Shown: one piece after another, positions 1 through 6,497 of the stretch
How positions within the stretch are numbered: position 1 is the stretch's first letter
Layout: every line of letters starts with the position of its first letter
Source of the DNA: 9FT-COMBO-53-11 sp040900215
GTDB lineage: Bacteria; Patescibacteriota; WWE3; 9FT-COMBO-53-11
Reading direction: 5' to 3'
Length of the DNA: 9,802 bases
NCBI GenBank assembly: GCA_040900215.1
Contig: JBBDZL010000001.1
Location: forward strand, 1 to 9,802
The notes under the pieces: generated by a model
The model's input: only the letters and a program-made list of their open reading frames with translations
The model's database searches: none
What the model was told of the DNA's origin: nothing
Position numbers and translations under genes: made by a program

Positions 1-81
1 CGCTGGGCTTTCTCGAAATCCTGCGCTCCGCTTGATTTTTCCCCATCATCCATATTAGCCGGCCCCCACTAGTTTTGTAAT
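1..81. other. Window edge, no supportable gene
   Basis: Nothing here can be assigned. On the plus strand an open frame enters from outside and stops with TAG at 70-72 (23 residues, no recognisable motif). On the minus strand, about 30 bases beyond the pepF terminator, an ATG at 53-51 opens a frame running off the window (starting MDDGEKSSG), and a second ATG at 50-48 or 47-45 opens another frame. A TAATAT at 52-57 read on the minus strand could be a -10 element. Either reading could be chance. Confidence 0.3.
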
Positions 82-112
82 AAAAAACCCGCCGATTTTG
101 CAATCAGCGGGT
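82..112 (-). terminator. Rho-independent terminator of pepF
   Basis: Read on the minus strand, an 11-bp stem (ACCCGCTGATT pairing with AATCGGCGGGT, one G-U wobble) closes a GCAA loop, which is a stable GNRA tetraloop, and is followed by six Ts. It begins 9 bases after the pepF stop codon at 124-122. The plus-strand side of the hairpin is followed only by GTTTTGG, so termination in that direction would be weak. Confidence 0.92.
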
Positions 113-121
113 GTTTTGGTC

Positions 122-1873
122 TTAGATCTCGGTCGCCAGGCGTTCGGCTTCCGCGATCATTTCCTCGATCAGTCCCATCCCTTCTTCCCAGAAGTTGGGG
201 TCCTCGAGGTTGATCCCCATCGGCGCCAGGAGCTTGACGGGATCTTCCGATCCGCCGGCGGCCAAGAGCTCCAGGTACTTGGGGATGAAGCCCGCGCCTT
301 CCTTCTTGTAGCGGGCGTAGAGCGCCAGGACCAGCAGCTGGCCGAAGCTGTACCCGTAGCAGTAGAAGCTGTAGCGGAAGAAGTGGGGGATGTAGTCCCA
401 CCACCAGCCGTAGCTCTTGGTGAGCGTTAGCTCCTGGCCGAACATCGGCTGGAGCGCCTCCAGCCAGTAGCGGTTGACCTCCTCGATCGTCAGCTCGTGG
501 TCGGCCCGGGCGGCGTGCAGCTTCTGCTCGAAGCGGGTGAATCCCGCCTGGCGGAAAACCGTTGCCAGCGTGTCATCGATCTTGGCGCAGAGCAGGGCGA
601 GCCGCTCCTTAGGGTTAGCCGTCTGCGCCAACAGGCGCTCGAAGACCAGCTGCTCCCCGAAGACGCTCGCGGTTTCCGCCAGCGTGGTCGGGGGGTGGTT
701 CTGCAGGAGGCTGACCTCTTGGCAGAGGACATCGTGCAGGCCGTGTCCGAGCTCGTGCGCCAGTACTGCCACATCTCTCTTGGTTCCTTCCCAGCTCATC
801 AGGATGAACGGGTGGAGGAACGAGCAGGGCATGGCGTAGGCGCCGTCCTGCTTCCCGACCGCGCTGGCGGTGTCGATCCAGCTCTCGGTGAAGAAGCGGT
901 CGACGATCGCGCCCACGGCGGGATCGAAGTCCGTGTAGGCCGCGACGATCGTTTCCCGCGCCTCTTGGAGCGAGATGTTCTCTCTCGCTGTTTGGAAGAG
1001 AGGCGCGTAGCGGTCCCAGTCGTAGAGGCGCGGTAGGCCCAGGAGCTTGCGCTTCAGGGCGTAACAGCGGGCCGGGAGTTCGGTGTTCCGATCGCAGGTG
1101 GAGAGCAGCGCTTCTACCGCTTCCCCGCTGATCTCGTTGGCGAGATTGCGCGCCTCCAGCGATCCCGAGTAGCCGCGGAGCTTCGCCTTGATCTGCTGGT
1201 CCTTGAGCAGGGCGTTGAGGATGTCTATCACATAGGGCGCGGTCCGCTTGAGGACCCGGGTGGTTGCCTGCTGGACCTTCTTCCGCCGATCCGGTGAGGG
1301 ATCAAAGAGGGCACTCAAGGCTCCCGCCAGCGGTTTCCCGCCGACCTCTATCCGGCCCATGATCTTGGTGAAGTGATCCACCCAGGCCGAGGCGGTCGGG
1401 GAGAGCTCGTTGAGGATTGCTTCCTCGGCCTCGGAGAGGGTGTGGGGCGCGAGCGCCCGCTCCATTTCCAGGTAGTGCCGCCAGCGGGCCAGAGCGGGGT
1501 CGGCGATGAGCGCCGCCGCCGTTTCTTCGGGAACGCGCCGCCACTCCAGGTTGAAGAAGAGCATCTCCCGCTCGACATCGACATCCAGTTCCTGGGTTCT
1601 GGTCTTCAGCGCCGAGGATTCCTCGTTGCGGGTGTCCAGGGAAAAGAGCAGGAAGGCGTAGACGCCGATCCTGGTGCCGAGGATCCCGATTTCTTCCAGC
1701 TCGGCCAGGGCCGCCGCCAGGGTGGTCGCGTCCAGGTCCGGCCGGTTGATCCGCCCCTGGTAGCGAACTTGAAACTCCTTGGCCCGCTGCCGGATGAGGG
1801 CGATGTCGGCTTCCAACTCCGGACTCTTCGGACCAGGATAGAACTCGGTCAGATCCCAACGAATCTCGTCCAA
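122..1873 (-). CDS. pepF: Oligoendopeptidase F, M3 family zinc metallopeptidase
   Basis: Zinc endopeptidase that cleaves short peptides in the cytoplasm, probably for peptide turnover and amino-acid recycling. The protein has 583 residues, close to the usual 600 for M3B PepF proteins. The N-terminus has the family's WDLTEFYP-type opening. The zinc site is HELGH at residues 373-377, where His373 and His377 bind zinc and Glu374 is the catalytic base; the third ligand is Glu400 in LAETAS. The C-terminal substrate-binding segment IPHFFRYSFYCYGYSFG (residues 495-511) supplies the conserved His and Tyr residues. No signal peptide is visible. The start is TTG at 1873-1871, chosen because AAGGAGG lies 5 bases upstream and the N-terminus fits the family. 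It is a single-gene transcription unit with its own promoter and terminator, divergent from the TraG/VirD4-like gene. The family call is firm; the exact subfamily and substrate range are not. Confidence 0.95.
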   Translation of the reverse strand: MDEIRWDLTEFYPGPKSPELEADIALIRQRAKEFQVRYQGRINRPDLDATTLAAALAELEEIGILGTRIGVYAFLLFSLDTRNEESSALKTRTQELDVDVEREMLFFNLEWRRVPEETAAALIADPALARWRHYLEMERALAPHTLSEAEEAILNELSPTASAWVDHFTKIMGRIEVGGKPLAGALSALFDPSPDRRKKVQQATTRVLKRTAPYVIDILNALLKDQQIKAKLRGYSGSLEARNLANEISGEAVEALLSTCDRNTELPARCYALKRKLLGLPRLYDWDRYAPLFQTARENISLQEARETIVAAYTDFDPAVGAIVDRFFTESWIDTASAVGKQDGAYAMPCSFLHPFILMSWEGTKRDVAVLAHELGHGLHDVLCQEVSLLQNHPPTTLAETASVFGEQLVFERLLAQTANPKERLALLCAKIDDTLATVFRQAGFTRFEQKLHAARADHELTIEEVNRYWLEALQPMFGQELTLTKSYGWWWDYIPHFFRYSFYCYGYSFGQLLVLALYARYKKEGAGFIPKYLELLAAGGSEDPVKLLAPMGINLEDPNFWEEGMGLIEEMIAEAERLATEI

Positions 1874-1878
1874 CGTTC

Positions 1879-1885
1879 CCTCCTT
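1879..1885 (-). promoter_or_regulatory. Ribosome binding site fixing the TTG start of pepF
   Basis: Minus-strand AAGGAGG, with 5 bases to the TTG codon at 1873-1871. This strong Shine-Dalgarno sequence is the main reason to accept TTG over any internal ATG. Confidence 0.85.
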
Positions 1886-1908
1886 CTTCGGGTTAGGTTT
1901 TCCTTTCG

Positions 1909-1936
1909 ATTATAAACGGCGGGGCCGGAATTGCAA
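1909..1936 (-). promoter_or_regulatory. Promoter of pepF
   Basis: On the minus strand, a perfect TATAAT -10 (plus coordinates 1909-1914) is preceded after a 16-base spacer by TTGCAA (1931-1936), which matches the -35 consensus at 4 of 6 positions. The leader to the TTG start is short (about 30 bases) and contains the ribosome binding site. Confidence 0.75.
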
Positions 1937-1960
1937 CCCATAGGGGTAATGCGGTATGCT
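1931..1960 (+). promoter_or_regulatory. Possible promoter of the TraG/VirD4-like gene
   Basis: TTGCAA at 1931-1936 is its own reverse complement, so it can also be read as a plus-strand -35. It is followed after 18 bases by TATGCT (1955-1960), a 4-of-6 match to the -10 consensus. This would give a leader of about 30 bases before the GTG at 1997. It is weaker than the divergent pepF promoter. Confidence 0.4.
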
Positions 1961-1996
1961 TAAGGCGTTGGAAATAATTCTGCCCATTTTAAAGCG

Positions 1997-4543
1997 GTGA
2001 TTACTGTACTACCGTTAATTTTTGGTGTGCTCGGATTATCCCTGATGGGGGCCATGCGTTCGGCTCGCAACGGGAAGGCCGCTCCGGTTTCCCGCCGGTT
2101 TGAGGAGAGCGTTTTGCTGGAGATCCGAGTGCCGAAAGGGAATGAGCTGCTGCCGCTGGCGTCGGAGCAGATGTTTGCTTCCCTGCACGGGCTGCTGCGG
2201 GCCGACCCCGAGCACCAGGAACACATATCCTTTGAAATCGCGGCCGACTCTTCCGGCATCCATTTCTATGTTTGGTGCCCCAAGCACCTCCAGGAATTTG
2301 TCGAAGGCCAGGTCTACGCCCAGTATCCCTCGGCCGAATTGAAATTGGTCGACCACGACTATATGCAAGCCGATCTTTCCGGGCTGGCGGCCTGCGGTGG
2401 AAATCTGGTCCTCTCCAAAGATTCTTTTTTCCCAACCAAGACCTTCCGCGATTTTGAGGTTGATCCGTTGGCGGCGATCACGGGTTCCATGAGCGAAGTC
2501 AAAGAGGGGGAGCGCATTTGGCTGCAGATTTTAACTCGTCCCACTCCGGATGTTTGGCAGGCGGCCGGGCACAAGTACGTTCAAGAGGTGAAGACCGGAG
2601 TGAAGAGGATGAGCCTGGGGCTGTCCCAGATTGCGACCGGCGTAGCGGAGGAACTGGGAGGAATGATTCCTTTTGCCGTCAAGCAGTTTGCGAATCCGGC
2701 CTCGGTCGCCGCCCCGTCCAAGCCGCCGCTTCCGCCCAAGCAGGAGTTCCCGCGGCTTTCCCCCGGCCAAGAACTCGAATTAAAGATGATTGAAGACAAG
2801 CTAACCCGGGTCGGGTTCGAAACGGTAGTCCGGGTCTTCACTGCCGCCCTGGAACCCGAAAACTGCAGCGATCTACTGCGGGGAGCAGGAGCTTCTTTCC
2901 GGCAGTTTTCTTCGGCCAGCCTCAATTCCTTCACCCAAGTCGCCCCGGCCGAGGGGATCACCGACTTTAAAGATAAAGTGGTGCGGCGCGAGTTTCCGGC
3001 CCGGTCCTATGTTTTGGACACGGCCGAGCTGGCCTCGATTTTCCATCTGCCGAATATCTCGGTCCAGACCCCGGCCATCGCTTGGGCGACCTACAAGAAA
3101 GGCGAGCCCCCGGCGAACCTGCCGACTTCGGACTGCACTTACTTCGCCCAGACGACTTTCCGGGAGCGGTTTGCGAAGTTTGGGATCAAGCGGACCGATC
3201 GCCGCCAGCACATGTACCTCGTGGGAAAGACCGGCACCGGCAAAACCACCGTCTTCAAGAACATGATTGTTCAGGACATGCAGAATGGCGAGGGGGTGGC
3301 GGTGCTGGATCCGCACGGGGACTTGGTGAAGGAGCTGTTGGATTTCGTTCCGGCGGAAAGAGTGAATGATGTCGTCTATTTTGACCCTTCCGACACCGGG
3401 CGCCCGACCGGCCTTAATCTTTTAGAGTTGCAGGATACGTCTCAAAAGAACCTGCTGGCTTCCGGGCTGTTGGATGCTTTCAAAAAGCATTTCATTGATA
3501 TCTCCTGGGGTCCGCGGCTGGAGTACCTTTTGAACAACGCCATCCTGACTCTGCTGGAGGTTCCTGGCACGACTCTCTTGGGAATTACCCGGCTCCTTTC
3601 GGATAAGAATTACCAAAAGTATATTGTTTACAAACTAAAGGATCCGGTGTTGAAGGAGTTTTGGGAGAAAGAATATACCCAGATGATGACCAACCCGCGC
3701 TTGCACACCGAAGCGGTCGCGCCGATCCAAAACAAAGTTGGCCGATTCTTGTCTTCCTCCACGATTCGCAACATTGTCGGCCAGCGCACTTCTTCCCTCG
3801 ATCTCGACGAGATCATGAACGGGGGCAAGATTCTTCTGATCAATCTTTCCAAGGGTAAGATCGGGGAAGACAACGCCAACCTCTTGGGTTCGCTGATTAT
3901 CTCTCGAATCAACTTCACCGCGATGCAGCGGGTGAACATTCCCGAAGAAGAGCGGCGGGACTTTTACCTCTACGCGGACGAGTTCCAGAACTTCGCCTCG
4001 GGCTCCTTCGCTTCGATCCTCTCCGAGGCCCGGAAGTACCGGCTGAACCTGCACTTGACCCACCAGTACACCGCCCAGCTGCCGGAGAGCATGCAGGACG
4101 CCGTGTTTGGGAATGTCGGGACGATGGTTCTTTTCTCGGTTGGAGCTCCTGACGCCACTATTTTGGAGAAGGAGTTCATGCCGTACTTTACCGCCGAGGA
4201 TCTGATCTCGCTGGACAAATACCACATCTACCTCAAGCTGCTGGTGGACGGAATGACTTCTAAGCCGTTTTCGGCTATCTCGCTTACTCCTCCGGAGGGG
4301 CAGACCTACCAAGGGCAGGCGGCGGTTTCCCACTCTCGCGAAGTCTACGGACGCGATGCCGCCGAGGTAGAAGATAAGATTAAGCGCTGGTCGGAACGGG
4401 TGTTTAGCTTGGGGATGGCGATTGCCGAGGAGAAGGGTGAACCGCTCGTCGAGCCTGCGCCAGTGACCGATGAACAGCCTCCGGCCGCCGAGCCTGCTTC
4501 TCCGCCAGGCGGGGGCAGTGATCAAAGCGACGAAGAGGCGTGA
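1997..4543 (+). CDS. Membrane-anchored TraG/VirD4-like DNA-transfer ATPase
   Basis: 848-residue P-loop ATPase of the VirD4/TraG/HerA-FtsK superfamily, expected to form a ring at the inner membrane face and move DNA (or couple it to a secretion channel) using ATP. Residues 2-20 form one hydrophobic helix followed by RSARNGK, suggesting an N-in/C-in or single-anchor topology with the bulk in the cytoplasm. The N-terminal 400 residues are not recognised beyond this. Walker A is GKTGTGKT at 410-417, the family motif DPHGD at 438-442, Walker B FYLYADE at 656-662 (Asp661, Glu662), and a THQY sensor-type motif at 688-691. A proline-rich linker (PPLPP, around 240-247) and an acidic, proline-rich tail (about 815-848) look disordered. 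GTG at 1997 is the only usual start after the in-frame stop at 1961-1963; no clear Shine-Dalgarno sequence precedes it. No other type IV secretion, relaxase or pilus gene is in the window, so conjugation is not implied. Family call good, function uncertain. Confidence 0.88.
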   Translation: MITVLPLIFGVLGLSLMGAMRSARNGKAAPVSRRFEESVLLEIRVPKGNELLPLASEQMFASLHGLLRADPEHQEHISFEIAADSSGIHFYVWCPKHLQEFVEGQVYAQYPSAELKLVDHDYMQADLSGLAACGGNLVLSKDSFFPTKTFRDFEVDPLAAITGSMSEVKEGERIWLQILTRPTPDVWQAAGHKYVQEVKTGVKRMSLGLSQIATGVAEELGGMIPFAVKQFANPASVAAPSKPPLPPKQEFPRLSPGQELELKMIEDKLTRVGFETVVRVFTAALEPENCSDLLRGAGASFRQFSSASLNSFTQVAPAEGITDFKDKVVRREFPARSYVLDTAELASIFHLPNISVQTPAIAWATYKKGEPPANLPTSDCTYFAQTTFRERFAKFGIKRTDRRQHMYLVGKTGTGKTTVFKNMIVQDMQNGEGVAVLDPHGDLVKELLDFVPAERVNDVVYFDPSDTGRPTGLNLLELQDTSQKNLLASGLLDAFKKHFIDISWGPRLEYLLNNAILTLLEVPGTTLLGITRLLSDKNYQKYIVYKLKDPVLKEFWEKEYTQMMTNPRLHTEAVAPIQNKVGRFLSSSTIRNIVGQRTSSLDLDEIMNGGKILLINLSKGKIGEDNANLLGSLIISRINFTAMQRVNIPEEERRDFYLYADEFQNFASGSFASILSEARKYRLNLHLTHQYTAQLPESMQDAVFGNVGTMVLFSVGAPDATILEKEFMPYFTAEDLISLDKYHIYLKLLVDGMTSKPFSAISLTPPEGQTYQGQAAVSHSREVYGRDAAEVEDKIKRWSERVFSLGMAIAEEKGEPLVEPAPVTDEQPPAAEPASPPGGGSDQSDEEA

Positions 4544-4549
4544 TATAAT
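4541..4549 (+). promoter_or_regulatory. Extended -10 promoter overlapping the upstream stop codon
   Basis: TGATATAAT fits the extended -10 form TGnTATAAT exactly, with TATAAT at 4544-4549. The TGA is also the stop codon of the ATPase gene. No good -35 hexamer is present at the usual distance (ATCAAA at 4521-4526 is poor), which is typical of extended -10 promoters. It would start transcription about 20 bases before the ATG at 4578. Confidence 0.65.
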
Positions 4550-4567
4550 TTTCAGTAAGAAACCGAT

Positions 4568-4573
4568 GGAGGG
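4568..4573 (+). promoter_or_regulatory. Ribosome binding site fixing the ATG at 4578
   Basis: GGAGGG with 4 bases to ATG at 4578-4580. It decides for this start over the in-frame ATG at 4470, which would overlap the ATPase gene by 74 bases and has no such signal. Confidence 0.85.
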
Positions 4574-4577
4574 ACAC

Positions 4578-5429
4578 ATGGGGAAGGATAAAATCCAACT
4601 CCTCAATCAGGCGTTGAACGCTGCTGCCTCCTCTTTGAACTTAGCCAAGCAACTCCTCTCCGAAATTGAATTCCATCCTGCTGGCCCGGCCGAGACGCCC
4701 GGTTTGGTCGGGAAGTACGACGGGATGTTTATGGTGACCGAAGCCGGCAAGAAATACCCCGTTCCAGACAACTACTCCGCCAAGACCAAACTCGTTTACG
4801 ACGATAAGCTCAAGATGATCGAAGGCCCCGAGGGCCGGCGCTTCAAGCTGTTGGAAGAGGTCGAACGGGAGGAGCAGGAGGCCCAGCTGGCGGTCAAGGA
4901 CGGCCACTTTGAAGCGCTGGGCAAAGACGGTTCCTACCGCTTGATCCAGGGAGCGGTCCGCTATTGGGGCGGCCAAGAGGGGGACAAGCTTAAGATTCTC
5001 CTTCCGAAAGGAAACCGGAACGTCCCTTTCGCCGGTCTGACCGAGATTATTGGCCGGAAGCCGGGAGAGGGAGCGGTNNNNNNNNNNNNNNNNNNNNNNN
5101 NNNNNNNNNNNNNNNNNNNNNNNNNNNNNNNNNNNNNNNNNNNNNNNNNNNNNNNNNNNNNNNNNNNNNNNNNNNNNAAACCCGTGGAGAAGCCGATCGA
5201 AAAAGTCGAGAAAAAGGAAGAACCGGCCAAGCCCCCTAAAACCGAATCCAAGCCGGCTGAAAAGGCGCCGGCCAAAAAAGAAGCGCCCAAGCCCACTCCC
5301 AAGTTGAGCGAAGCGAAACCCGCAAGTAAGTTAAGCGAAGCGAAATCTCAGCCGAAGGCTGACGCGCCTCTGGAGCACGCCTCTGGCGGAAAGCCTGCTA
5401 AAGACCTCGACGAAGAAGATCTCCGTTAA
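4578..5429 (+). CDS. Two-repeat protein with Lys/Pro/Glu-rich tail (interrupted by gap)
   Basis: No characterised family recognised; similar proteins occur, as far as I recall, as conserved hypotheticals in CPR genomes. Layout from ATG 4578: a short helical segment (about 1-30), then two copies of a predicted beta-rich unit of about 40 residues (43-82 and 103-142). The copies align without gaps at an offset of exactly 60 residues, sharing DGxF (48-51 and 108-111), a Tyr (60 and 120) and DKLK (76-79 and 136-139). After residue 166 come 100 Ns, then a low-complexity tail rich in Lys, Pro, Glu and Ala, including a nine-residue tandem repeat beginning KLSEAK (nt 5301 and 5328). The acidic end is DLDEEDLR. 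The frame re-opens correctly after the gap, but gap length is arbitrary, so true length and even continuity are unproven. No signal peptide or membrane helix. Its basic, disordered tail suggests nucleic-acid or ribosome contact; this is inference. Confidence 0.8.
   Translation: MGKDKIQLLNQALNAAASSLNLAKQLLSEIEFHPAGPAETPGLVGKYDGMFMVTEAGKKYPVPDNYSAKTKLVYDDKLKMIEGPEGRRFKLLEEVEREEQEAQLAVKDGHFEALGKDGSYRLIQGAVRYWGGQEGDKLKILLPKGNRNVPFAGLTEIIGRKPGEGAXXXXXXXXXXXXXXXXXXXXXXXXXXXXXXXXXXKPVEKPIEKVEKKEEPAKPPKTESKPAEKAPAKKEAPKPTPKLSEAKPASKLSEAKSQPKADAPLEHASGGKPAKDLDEEDLR
5078..5177. other. Scaffold gap of 100 Ns inside a coding region
   Basis: Exactly 100 Ns, the common placeholder for a gap of unknown size. 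It falls where the preceding protein passes from its folded part to a repetitive Lys/Pro/Glu tail, so a collapsed or unassembled repeat is the likely cause. Confidence 0.97.
5301..5345 (+). repeat. 27-base tandem direct repeat in the Lys/Pro-rich tail
   Basis: AAGTTGAGCGAAGCGAAA at 5301-5318 recurs as AAGTTAAGCGAAGCGAAA at 5328-5345, differing at one base, with a period of 27 bases (nine codons). It encodes KLSEAKPAS followed by KLSEAKSQP. The near-identity at DNA level points to recent duplication and supports the view that the adjacent gap hides more repeat. Confidence 0.85.
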
Positions 5430-5458
5430 AGGATTAGTAACCTAATTATCCCATAGTA

Positions 5459-5487
5459 TTGATTTTTCCCTTGAAGTGTGTCAAAAT
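5459..5487 (+). promoter_or_regulatory. Weak candidate promoter before the gene at 5524
   Basis: TTGATT at 5459-5464 and CAAAAT at 5482-5487 are separated by 17 bases; each matches consensus at 4 of 6 positions. There is no clear terminator between the preceding gene and this point, so read-through from upstream is also possible. Confidence 0.35.
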
Positions 5488-5508
5488 TAAACTAACCTAA
5501 CTCTCAAG

Positions 5509-5515
5509 AAAGGAG
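5509..5515 (+). promoter_or_regulatory. Ribosome binding site for the gene at 5524
   Basis: AAAGGAG with 8 bases to ATG at 5524-5526; a strong and well-spaced Shine-Dalgarno sequence. Confidence 0.85.
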
Positions 5516-5523
5516 AGATTCCC

Positions 5524-6378
5524 ATGGAAGAGAGAACCATCCATTGGGACAAGTTCCCGAAGGGAACCGGATTTGCGGTTTCGGAGTTTAAGGAAGAGCC
5601 GCACCGGGAGCAGTACGGGATCCTCGCCAGCCTGCCCGACGGCCGGTTTGTCTGGGTTGCCCTCGGCAGCCCGCCGGAGTTGGTGTTCGCACCCAACCGG
5701 AAGATGGCGCAGTCGATCTTGAATAACCTGCGCGAGTTCTCCAAGATGAAGCAGGCTTCGGAAGAGATCGGGGAGTGGGGGGACGAGGATAGCTCGGGTC
5801 TTCCCGACCCGCGGTCCCTTCCCACTGTCAACTGGGACAGGGTTCCGAGCTCCGCCCGGTTGCATGAGCGGCAATTCCGAGGGAAGATTTGGGGGATCAT
5901 CGCCGATCTTCCCGACGGCGAGCACCTGGTGTTCTTCGACCGGTTCTTTAGGAATACGGGATACCATGAGTTCAGCGCCAGCCAAGAGGAGGCTCGGAAA
6001 GTAGTGGCTTTTCTGGAGCTGTCTCAAACGCCTCCCGATCCTGAACCGCAGGGGGCGGAGCGGACGGCGGTGAAAGTTCATACTCCTCCCTTCGTTCCGG
6101 ACAGCGTGCCGGCGGAAGAGCTAGGCGTGAAGGCGTCCCAAATCGCGGCCGATCTCGAAGAGATCGAGTACATCGAGATGGGTTGGCTCTTCCGGCTCTA
6201 CTATGGAAAGCGGCAGAGCTGCATCTGCTCGCAGTGCCGGCATGAGTATGTGTATCGGCTGGATCAGCTGGTCGAGAGCTACTTGCGGCAGTTCAAAAAC
6301 GTACCCACCGAGATCCGGACGGCGATTAACTTTGTCCTGAAGTCTTGGGAGGTCGTTGAGAACAACCGTCAGGCCTAA
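5524..6378 (+). CDS. Uncharacterised protein with duplicated WD-P / LPDG domain and C-terminal Cys cluster
   Basis: 284 residues; I do not recognise the family. The N-terminal two-thirds is an internal duplication: HWDKFP (7-12) and NWDRVP (103-108) open each unit, and YGILASLPDG (31-40) and WGIIADLPDG (123-132) follow at nearly the same distance, each unit ending in a helix rich in Ala, Lys and Leu (to about 73 and 168). An acidic, Pro-rich linker joins to a C-terminal part of about 90 residues containing Cys233, Cys235, Cys238 and His240 (C-x-C-x2-C-x-H), which might bind a metal, then a helical end. No signal peptide or membrane helix is seen. It has a strong ribosome binding site and ends in its own terminator, so it is probably the last gene of its transcript. 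Real gene by codon use, start signal and terminator; function unknown. Confidence 0.85.
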   Translation: MEERTIHWDKFPKGTGFAVSEFKEEPHREQYGILASLPDGRFVWVALGSPPELVFAPNRKMAQSILNNLREFSKMKQASEEIGEWGDEDSSGLPDPRSLPTVNWDRVPSSARLHERQFRGKIWGIIADLPDGEHLVFFDRFFRNTGYHEFSASQEEARKVVAFLELSQTPPDPEPQGAERTAVKVHTPPFVPDSVPAEELGVKASQIAADLEEIEYIEMGWLFRLYYGKRQSCICSQCRHEYVYRLDQLVESYLRQFKNVPTEIRTAINFVLKSWEVVENNRQA

Positions 6379-6398
6379 AAAACCTGACGGTTTTTTTT
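6364..6398 (+). terminator. Rho-independent terminator overlapping the end of the CDS at 5524
   Basis: A perfect 10-bp stem, AACCGTCAGG (6364-6373) with CCTGACGGTT (6383-6392), a 9-base loop and eight Ts (6391-6398). The 5' arm encodes the last residues (Asn-Arg-Gln) and the TAA stop at 6376-6378 lies in the loop. The opposite strand lacks a T tract, so it works in the plus direction only. Confidence 0.95.
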
Positions 6399-6412
6399 GT
6401 TCCGATTCCGTG

Positions 6413-6421
6413 TATTATACT
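6413..6421 (+). promoter_or_regulatory. Candidate -10 region of the yebC-ruvC operon
   Basis: TATTATACT holds two overlapping -10-like hexamers, TATTAT (6413-6418) and TATACT (6416-6421). No convincing -35 is visible; the stretch at the usual distance is the T tract of the preceding terminator. A promoter is expected here because the terminator isolates the operon from upstream. Confidence 0.5.
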
Positions 6422-6464
6422 GTTGTTTAGAGTTCCAGGTCACAGTAAGTGCTGTCCCTCACTA

Positions 6465-6486
6465 CGTTCGGGTTGCAATTTGAACG
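6465..6486 (+). repeat. 22-base dyad upstream of yebC, possible operator
   Basis: CGTTC (6465-6469), TTGCAA (6473-6478) and GAACG (6482-6486) are spaced symmetrically (3 bases on each side), giving 8 of 11 symmetric base pairs; the remaining GGG/TTT would pair as G-U in RNA. It ends 11 bases before the yebC start. It could be a protein-binding site or simply chance. Confidence 0.35.
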
Positions 6487-6497
6487 ACTAATAAAAA

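Noticed and set aside
4470..4577. Upstream in-frame ATG at 4470 for the two-repeat protein
   Set aside because: It lies deep in the ATPase coding sequence and lacks a ribosome binding site, while ATG 4578 has GGAGGG at 4 bases and its own promoter-like sequence.
3635..4606. Long minus-strand frame opposite the ATPase gene (323 residues)
   Set aside because: It mirrors the codon structure of a confidently identified gene and has no start signal or motif of its own.
5430..5455. Hairpin GGATTAG/CTAATTATCC after the gene at 4578 as a terminator
   Set aside because: The stem is broken by a bulge and no T tract follows directly.
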